A stretch of DNA of 6,070 nucleotides from an uncultured Oscillospiraceae bacterium (lineage in GTDB: Bacteria > Bacillota > Clostridia > Oscillospirales > Ruminococcaceae). This document shows positions 1 to 4,403 of the stretch, in pieces; positions within the stretch are counted from its first letter, which is position 1; each line of letters opens with the position of its first letter. The DNA is taken from NCBI GenBank assembly GCA_900555435.1, contig USLH01000136.1, positions 1-6,070 on the forward strand. The letters are read 5' to 3'. Below the pieces are notes generated by a model. That model worked only from the letters and a program-made list of their open reading frames with translations. It did no database searches and was not told the origin of the DNA. Position numbers and translations under genes: made by a program.

Positions 1-1
1 G

Positions 2-421
2 CTCGGCCGCCCCAGTCCGCCGAAGGGCCGCATCGAGAATTTCCTGCGGCGCGACGAAAAGCGCAAGCAGGTCACGCTGCATGACCGGCCGGTCCCGGGC
101 GCCAAGACCGCAAAGACCCTCTACCGCACACTCGCCTCCACGAAGGAGCTCTCGCTCGTCGAGTGCGTCCTGCTCACCGGCCGCACCCATCAGATCCGCG
201 CCCACATGGCCTCGATCGGCTGCCCGCTGCTCGGCGACGGCAAGTACGGCCGCGGTGACCGCAACCGCGCCTGCGGCGAGACCGGTCAGCTGCTCTATTC
301 GTATGAGCTGACCTTCGCCTTCGAGAGCGACGCCGGCGCGCTCCAGTACCTCGACGGCAGGACCTTCCGCGTCAGGCACATCGACTTCGTTCAGAAGTAT
401 TTCCCGGATTTCCGCTTCTGA
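2..421 (+). CDS. RluA/RluD-family pseudouridine synthase, C-terminal part (5' end outside the window)
   Basis: This is the last 139 codons of an open frame that enters from the left edge and ends with TGA at 419-421. The visible part carries the C-terminal signature of the RluA/RluC/RluD family: the block LLTGRTHQIRAHMASIGCPL followed by LGDGKYG (about 164-250), preceded by GRIENFLRRDEKRK and GAKTAKTLYRTL. These enzymes convert specific uridines in rRNA or tRNA to pseudouridine in the cytoplasm. The catalytic-Asp motif (HRLD type) and any N-terminal S4 domain would lie upstream, so activity and exact target cannot be judged. ATG codons at 81 (another frame) and 206 (this frame) are not real starts, because conserved family sequence precedes 206. 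Arginine is mostly CGC and leucine mostly CTC, a bias somewhat different from the opposing operon. It converges on that operon and shares its terminator. The family call is secure; the subfamily is not. Confidence 0.9.
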   Translation, partial: LGRPSPPKGRIENFLRRDEKRKQVTLHDRPVPGAKTAKTLYRTLASTKELSLVECVLLTGRTHQIRAHMASIGCPLLGDGKYGRGDRNRACGETGQLLYSYELTFAFESDAGALQYLDGRTFRVRHIDFVQKYFPDFRF

Positions 422-440
422 GCACGCCCTTTCTCCACAT

Positions 441-491
441 ATAAAAGAACCTCCGACACACCGTTTTTCGGTGCATCGGAGGTTTTCTTTT
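441..491. terminator. Rho-independent terminator, probably bidirectional
   Basis: The left arm at 448-463 (AACCTCCGACACACCG) pairs with the right arm at 469-484 (CGGTGCATCGGAGGTT). Nine outer and five inner base pairs are separated by a 2x2 mismatch, with a TTTTT loop at 464-468. On the + strand the stem is followed by TTTTCTTTT-like sequence up to 491, which suits the end of the pseudouridine synthase gene. On the - strand the stem is followed by CTTTTATAT (revcomp of 441-449), so it can also end the Hdr/Flx operon. The right-hand T-run overlaps the TAA stop of the last operon gene (490-492). Confidence 0.85.
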
Positions 492-1104
492 AGGTGAATT
501 CTGCCGGAGAATACGTGCCGTCCTTGATCTCCTGCACGCGGTCTTCCAGGTGCTGGGACTTGGGGGCGAGGTATTTGCCGTTCAGGCGGCGAGCCAGCAT
601 GGCCACTTGCGGATGGGAGATGCCGGCAGGGCAGCGGGAGGAACAGACGCCGCACATAACGCAGTCGAAGGATTCCTCGGCGCATTTCTCATACTCGCCC
701 CGCTGAGCATAAGCGATGTACTGCATGACATTCAAGCCCTGGGTGCAGCTCTTGGTGCAGGCGTTGCAGCCGATGCAGGAGTAGATCTCAGGGTACAGCT
801 GCATCATGATCTGCTCGGTGGGCTTTACCTTCTCGATGTCATAAACCTGCTTGACCAGCGGGAAAAAGGGCAGGGTCGCCACATACATGTTGTCCTGAAC
901 CTGAGTCTGGCAGGCGAGGCAGACCTTCAGTTCCCGGTCGCCCTTGATGCGGTAGATGGTGGCGCAGGCGCCGCAGAAGCCGTTTCGGCAGCCGCAGCCG
1001 CGGATGAGCTGATAGCCCGCATATTCCATAGCCTTCATGATGGTGAGGCTGGACGGGACTTCATACTTTTTGCCCATCAGAAAGACGTTTACCATTTGTT
1101 CCAT
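490..1104 (-). CDS. [2Fe-2S] ferredoxin domain fused to an HdrC-like [4Fe-4S] dicluster protein
   Basis: The 204-residue protein has two parts. Residues 1 to about 80 look like the [2Fe-2S] domain of succinate dehydrogenase/fumarate reductase iron-sulfur subunits: Cys37, 39, 44 and 47 in RGCGCRNGFCGAC, with Cys62 and Cys65 in VCLACQ. Residues about 105-175 carry two [4Fe-4S] motifs: Cys110-x2-Cys113-x2-Cys116-x3-Cys120 (followed by Thr, not the usual Pro) and Cys148-x2-Cys151-x2-Cys154-x3-Cys158-Pro. The regular CxxCxxCxxxC spacing of both is HdrC-like, unlike the third cluster of SdhB. There are no membrane segments or signal peptide, so it is cytoplasmic. The start is supported by AGAGAGGA at 1112-1119, 7 bases from the ATG; the downstream Met4 is less well placed. 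It is the last operon gene, 21 bases after flxA. It probably carries electrons from HdrA to an acceptor. It resembles the N-terminal half of thiol:fumarate reductase TfrB without the CCG half. Its partner is unknown. Confidence 0.85.
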   Translation of the reverse strand: MEQMVNVFLMGKKYEVPSSLTIMKAMEYAGYQLIRGCGCRNGFCGACATIYRIKGDRELKVCLACQTQVQDNMYVATLPFFPLVKQVYDIEKVKPTEQIMMQLYPEIYSCIGCNACTKSCTQGLNVMQYIAYAQRGEYEKCAEESFDCVMCGVCSSRCPAGISHPQVAMLARRLNGKYLAPKSQHLEDRVQEIKDGTYSPAEFT

Positions 1105-1111
1105 ATTGTAG

Positions 1112-1119
1112 TCCTCTCT
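1112..1119 (-). promoter_or_regulatory. Ribosome binding site of the HdrC-like gene
   Basis: The - strand reads AGAGAGGA, seven bases before the ATG at 1104-1102. It fixes the start at 1104 and lies in the only real intergenic gap of the operon (1105-1125). Confidence 0.7.
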
Positions 1120-1125
1120 TCCGGA

Positions 1126-1962
1126 TCAATATTCTTGAGGCAGCTCGTCGAGCTGGTCGCAGCGGAAAACCGGGCCGTCCTTGCAAACGTACTTGGAGCC
1201 GATGTTGCAGCGGCCGCATTTGCCGATGCCGCATTTCATCCGCAGCTCCATGGTGGTGAAGACCTGGGTTTTCTCAAAACCCAGCTCCTGCAGCCCTGCA
1301 AGGGTGAACTTGATCATGATTGGGGGTCCGCAGATGATGGCAGTCTTGTGGGTGTCAAAGCCCAGCTCTTTTACATAGTTGGGGACAAATCCCACATGGC
1401 CGTCCCAGCCTTCCTGCTCCCGGTCGATGGTCAGGTAGACGTTGACGCCCGGCTCGTTGCACCACTCGTCAAGGATCTCCTTGTAATCCACCAGGTCGTC
1501 TTTGCTGCGGGAGCCGTAGACGATGTCCACTTTGCCGTAGTTATCACGATAGTGACGGACATAGTTGATGACCGAACGGAGAGGGGCTAAGCCGATACCG
1601 CCGGCGATGAAGAGCAGATCCTTGCCCTTGAAGTCCGCTTCCACAGGGAAGCCGTTGCCGTAAGGCCCCCGGATGGTGATCTGCTGGCCGGGTTCCATCA
1701 TATGAAGCCACGAAGTCAGGCAGCCGCACTTTTTAATGGAAAATTCCATAAATTCCGTGTTGGTGGGGGAAGAGGTGATGGAGAACATACCCTCGCCCAC
1801 ACCGGGGATGGACAGCATGGCGCACTGTCCGGGAATGTGCTTGAAGCAGACCCCGCCCTCGGGAGCCGTGACCCGGAAGGTCTTGACGTCGGGGGTATCG
1901 ATGCGCACGTCGGTGACGATACCGATGTGCGGGATCAGGGCCTCGTTTGCCAGATTACTCAT
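1126..1962 (-). CDS. flxA: FlxA-like FAD/NAD(P)H-binding oxidoreductase subunit with a [2Fe-2S] site
   Basis: This 278-residue protein belongs to the ferredoxin-NADP reductase-like family that includes PyrK and the gamma subunit of Ni/Fe sulfhydrogenases. Residues about 10-105 form the FAD-binding barrel, with FSITSSP at 60-66 and the flavin loop GPYGNGFPV at 99-107. Residues about 115-235 form the NAD(P)-binding half, with FIAGGIGLAPLRS at 118-130 and CGPPIM at 211-216. The C-terminal Cys244-x4-Cys249-x2-Cys252-x7-Cys260 motif (start KCGIGKCGRC) is the PyrK-type [2Fe-2S] site. It should oxidise NAD(P)H and feed electrons singly to FlxB/FlxC. The family is known from FlxABCD-HdrABC complexes; NADH rather than NADPH is inferred from them, not read from sequence. 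Its ATG overlaps the flxB stop by 8 bases, with GGGGGTG at 1976-1970 as a modest ribosome binding site. A sulfhydrogenase gamma subunit is the main alternative, but no hydrogenase genes are nearby. Confidence 0.9.
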   Translation of the reverse strand: MSNLANEALIPHIGIVTDVRIDTPDVKTFRVTAPEGGVCFKHIPGQCAMLSIPGVGEGMFSITSSPTNTEFMEFSIKKCGCLTSWLHMMEPGQQITIRGPYGNGFPVEADFKGKDLLFIAGGIGLAPLRSVINYVRHYRDNYGKVDIVYGSRSKDDLVDYKEILDEWCNEPGVNVYLTIDREQEGWDGHVGFVPNYVKELGFDTHKTAIICGPPIMIKFTLAGLQELGFEKTQVFTTMELRMKCGIGKCGRCNIGSKYVCKDGPVFRCDQLDELPQEY

Positions 1963-2983
1963 GATCTTTCACCCCCAGGGTCTTGATAACTTTGACGATG
2001 TTCATGGAGATGGGGCACTTCACAAGGCACCGTCCGCAGCCAACGCAGGAGTAAAGCCCTTCGTTGTTGGCGGGATAGTAGACCAGCTTATGCATGAAGC
2101 GCTGACGGAACCGCTCCTTCTGGGTGAGACGGGGGTTGCCGCCGGCCATCTTGGTGAAATCGGAATACATACAGGAGTCCCAGCAGCGGAACCGCTGGAC
2201 GCCGTGTCCGGTGTCAAAGTCCCGGATGTCGTAGCACTGGCAGGTGGGGCAGACAAAGGTGCAGCTGCCGCAGCCTAAGCAGGCTTCCGAAAGCTCCGCC
2301 CACTCGGGACGGTCGAAGAGTGCTTTGGTGGCGTCGCCGCCGAAGCCTTCCAGAGAAAGATCCCGCAGGGGCAGCTTCTCAAGAATGGCGGTGACCTCCG
2401 CTTTATGGGCTTTGAGAGCTGCCTCGTCGCCTTCGGTGAAGAGGTCCTTCACCTTTTCGGTCAGGGCGCTGCCCTTTTCGGTAAGGCTCTTCCAGTAAAG
2501 GGTCTCGCCGGAAATCCAGCAGCTCACGTCGCCGCCGGGGTTGACGGCATCGATGCCGAAGGTGTGGCAGAAGCAGGTCTCCTCCGGCTCATTGCAGGCC
2601 AGAGTGACGATGGTGCCGGCTTCCCGGCGCATCTGATAGTAGGTGTCTACCGGCTCCGCTAAAAAGACCCGGTCCAGGATGCCGAAGCTGGCGGCGTCGC
2701 AGGCACGAACGCCGAAAACCACGAAAGGATCCTTCGGGGTGCGCTGGTCGATGACGGTGATGGATTTGCCCTTCACCTGGAAGGCCGCCAGATTCTCGGT
2801 CTGGGGGAAGAAGCAGTCCTTTGCCGAACGGACGGTGTTGAGCCGGTCCAGCCGGACCTCCGCTTCGGGGGTCCACTTTCCGTACTGGGAAGTGCCGTTT
2901 TTCTCCAACGGCAGGATCAGCTCCTCAGAAGAAGCAATCCTAGTAAAGAGTTCGCCAAGACGGGCTTTGGAAATCTGATACAT
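1955..2983 (-). CDS. flxB: FlxB-like [4Fe-4S] dicluster electron-transfer subunit (AsrA / sulfhydrogenase beta family)
   Basis: This 342-residue protein is of the type found in anaerobic sulfite reductase subunit A and the beta subunit of Ni/Fe sulfhydrogenases. The N-terminal half shows the family motif GVRACDAASFGILDRVF at 91-107 and a cysteine group at Cys130, 137 and 139 (ACNEPEETCFC). The C-terminal third carries two ferredoxin motifs: Cys235-x2-Cys238-x2-Cys241-x3-Cys245-Pro, and Cys313-x2-Cys316-x2-Cys319-x3-Cys323-Pro. Between them lies RCWDSCMYSDF (266-276), another family hallmark. No signal peptide or membrane helix is visible. In sulfite reductase and sulfhydrogenase this subunit partners a FlxA-like flavoprotein, which matches the adjacent gene. 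It likely relays electrons from FlxA towards FlxC and FlxD. Its ATG shares one base with the flxC stop (TAATG), preceded by GGGGAGGAG. AsrA itself is unlikely because no sulfite reductase catalytic subunit is present. Confidence 0.88.
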   Translation of the reverse strand: MYQISKARLGELFTRIASSEELILPLEKNGTSQYGKWTPEAEVRLDRLNTVRSAKDCFFPQTENLAAFQVKGKSITVIDQRTPKDPFVVFGVRACDAASFGILDRVFLAEPVDTYYQMRREAGTIVTLACNEPEETCFCHTFGIDAVNPGGDVSCWISGETLYWKSLTEKGSALTEKVKDLFTEGDEAALKAHKAEVTAILEKLPLRDLSLEGFGGDATKALFDRPEWAELSEACLGCGSCTFVCPTCQCYDIRDFDTGHGVQRFRCWDSCMYSDFTKMAGGNPRLTQKERFRQRFMHKLVYYPANNEGLYSCVGCGRCLVKCPISMNIVKVIKTLGVKDHE

Positions 2984-3969
2984 TACTGTTCTCCTCCCCT
3001 CGTCATGACGATGCTGGGCTCTACGTCGCCGGTGGTGTAGTTGGTGAGCGGCCCACGGGAGGTGGTGTCCTCACCGGCCTGATACTCGCCGTAGAACTCG
3101 TTGATGTCCTTGATGAACTTCCGGTTCAGAAGGTGCAGCGGGATGTGCTCGGGGCAGACTCTGGAGCATTCGCCGCAATCGGTGCAGCGTCCTGCCACAT
3201 GGAAGGCCCGGATGATGTGGAAGAGGTTTTCCTCAAAGTCATCGGCATTTGCCTTGCTGGCCACGCCGGAAGCGTCGTTATCGAACACGCACTTCAGGCA
3301 GGAGCAGGCGGGACAGACGTTGCGGCAGGCATTGCAGCGGATGCAGCGGGAAAGCTCGCCCCGCCAGAACTCAAACCGCTCGTCGGGGGTCATCATTTCC
3401 AGCTTCGCCACCATGGCAAACCGATCCTTGGGGGCTTCCGGCATAGGCTCGCCGGTAACGGCCTCATCGTCGGCGACCATAAATGCCTTGCCCTTGCAGC
3501 AGAGGCATTTTTCCAGCAGCACATCGTTCAGCTTGCAGGTCTTATCCCCGTAAATGGTGTGAACCAGCAGCTCGTCGCTGGGCAGCTCTTCAATGCTCTG
3601 GATGCCCTTGATGCCAAGGTCACGGATCTTATTGATGTCCGCCTTGCCCCGGCACTCGATCCCCAGAACATAGACCTTGTCCCGGTCGATGCGGTGCTCT
3701 TTTAAGAGCTGATTGAAGCTATAAGTATCACAGGGCTTTAAGAGAGCTAAAACCTTGCCCTCTTTCTTGCACTCGCCGATGAGGTATTTGCTTAAATTTG
3801 CTCCGCAGAAGCTGTCGTAGCGGAGGTCCTTCAGGGTCTCCGCCGTGAAAGCGCCGGGAGTGGGATCGTAGAAGAACTCGCCGTCCTTCCAGCCGATGAC
3901 CCGGTCAACGGTGCCGTCCGCAAGGAGTTTCCCGGCTTTGTCTTTGACTATTTCAACAATTCTTTGCAT
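2983..3969 (-). CDS. flxC: FlxC-like [4Fe-4S] protein with an FrhB-like N-terminal region
   Basis: This 328-residue protein has an N-terminal half resembling the F420-hydrogenase beta (FrhB) family: YDSFCGANLSKYL at 51-63, the KPCD motif at 78-81 and LGIEC at 102-106. A compact CLCCKGK follows at 155-161. The C-terminal half holds two ferredoxin motifs. The first is Cys209-x2-Cys212-x2-Cys215-x3-Cys219-Pro with three further cysteines (222, 224, 227). The second is Cys262-x2-Cys265-x2-Cys268-x3-Cys272-Pro. About 30 residues at the C-terminus are low in recognisable motif. In FlxABCD complexes this subunit is thought to pass electrons between FlxB and FlxD. F420 use is not implied: FrhB-like folds also serve ferredoxin- and flavin-linked enzymes. 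The start is fixed by GGAGGA at 3981-3976, six bases from the ATG and inside the end of flxD, which it overlaps by 22 bases. Function is by family and position; the flavin content is uncertain. Confidence 0.85.
   Translation of the reverse strand: MQRIVEIVKDKAGKLLADGTVDRVIGWKDGEFFYDPTPGAFTAETLKDLRYDSFCGANLSKYLIGECKKEGKVLALLKPCDTYSFNQLLKEHRIDRDKVYVLGIECRGKADINKIRDLGIKGIQSIEELPSDELLVHTIYGDKTCKLNDVLLEKCLCCKGKAFMVADDEAVTGEPMPEAPKDRFAMVAKLEMMTPDERFEFWRGELSRCIRCNACRNVCPACSCLKCVFDNDASGVASKANADDFEENLFHIIRAFHVAGRCTDCGECSRVCPEHIPLHLLNRKFIKDINEFYGEYQAGEDTTSRGPLTNYTTGDVEPSIVMTRGGEQ
2991..2998 (-). promoter_or_regulatory. Ribosome binding site of flxB inside flxC
   Basis: The - strand reads GGGAGGAG within the last codons of flxC, 7 bases before the flxB ATG. 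The stop and start share a base (TAATG, 2985-2981), which favours termination-reinitiation. Confidence 0.7.
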
Positions 3970-4403
3970 CTGAGATCCTCCAGCTTCTTATTTTCGCCCA
4001 GCTCATGGATGGTCTTGGCGAATTCGTTCATGGTGGTGGAGAATTTCACGCCCTCTGCGGCGGAGATCCACTCCACCCGGGTGCGTGCCCGCTCGATGCC
4101 CAGATAGTCCAGCATGCTGAACAGCAGGGTCATCCGGCGGCGGGCGTAGTAGTTGCCGCTGGTGTAGTGGCAGTCGCCGGGATGGCAGCCGGCGATGATG
4201 ACGCCGTCCGCTCCCCGCTGGAACGCCCGGAGGATGAAGAGGGGGTTGACCCGGCAGGAGCAGGGCACCCGGATGATCTTCACGTCGGCAGGATAGGCAA
4301 GGCGGCTGGTGCCGGCAAGGTCAGCGCCGGCATAGCTGCACCAGTTGCAGCAAAACGCCACGATCAGGGGCTTATATTCCTTTTTGGTTTCTTCTATCGA
4401 CAT
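3948..4403 (-). CDS. flxD: FlxD/MvhD-family [2Fe-2S] protein (hydrogenase delta-like electron connector to HdrA)
   Basis: This 151-residue protein is full length for the MvhD/FlpD family. It shows AFCCNWCSYAGADLAGT at 16-32, a VPCSCRVNP block at 46-54, and AGCHPGDCHY at 71-80, followed by GNYYARRRM and EWISAAEG. The conserved cysteines (18, 19, 22, 48, 73, 78) are all present and would hold the [2Fe-2S] cluster. In methanogens MvhD docks the hydrogenase onto HdrA. Here, next to hdrA and before flxCBA, it should pass NAD(P)H-derived electrons from FlxABC to HdrA. Relatives I recall have CSGR where this one has CSCR (extra Cys50). The start ATG lies inside the end of hdrA (10-base overlap), with GGAGGTGG at 4418-4411 upstream. 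The family call is firm; the partner assignment is inferred from gene order. Confidence 0.92.
   Translation of the reverse strand: MSIEETKKEYKPLIVAFCCNWCSYAGADLAGTSRLAYPADVKIIRVPCSCRVNPLFILRAFQRGADGVIIAGCHPGDCHYTSGNYYARRRMTLLFSMLDYLGIERARTRVEWISAAEGVKFSTTMNEFAKTIHELGENKKLEDLRCKELLK
3976..3981 (-). promoter_or_regulatory. Ribosome binding site of flxC inside flxD
   Basis: GGAGGA on the - strand, six bases before the flxC ATG (3969-3967), within the last codons of flxD. It decides this start and explains the 22-base overlap. Confidence 0.75.

Noticed and set aside
81..311. + strand frame of 76 codons starting at ATG 81
   Set aside because: It overlaps the pseudouridine synthase in another frame, and its product is Ser/Arg/Pro/Ala-rich with no family similarity.
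422..489. Possible promoter or small RNA in the interval between the convergent genes
   Set aside because: The space is almost entirely taken up by the terminator hairpin, and convergent orientation gives no reason for a promoter.
490..1104. Succinate dehydrogenase/fumarate reductase iron-sulfur subunit of a respiratory complex
   Set aside because: Both C-terminal motifs have regular CxxCxxCxxxC spacing as in HdrC, and no sdhA/frdA flavoprotein or membrane anchor gene is visible in the operon.
550..1590. Long + strand open frame (346 codons) opposite the HdrC-like gene and flxA
   Set aside because: It is an antisense shadow of GC-rich genes: it spans two convincing - strand genes, has no recognisable motif, is rich in Ala/Gly/Val/Asp, and has no sensible ribosome binding site.
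1955..2983. Anaerobic sulfite reductase operon (asrABC)
   Set aside because: FlxB and FlxA resemble AsrA and AsrB, but no AsrC-like siroheme subunit is present, and the neighbours flxC, flxD and hdrA point to an Flx-Hdr complex.
2983..3969. F420-reducing hydrogenase beta subunit
   Set aside because: The N-terminal half is FrhB-like, but there are no FrhA/FrhG hydrogenase genes, the C-terminal half is a dicluster ferredoxin, and the context is FlxABCD.
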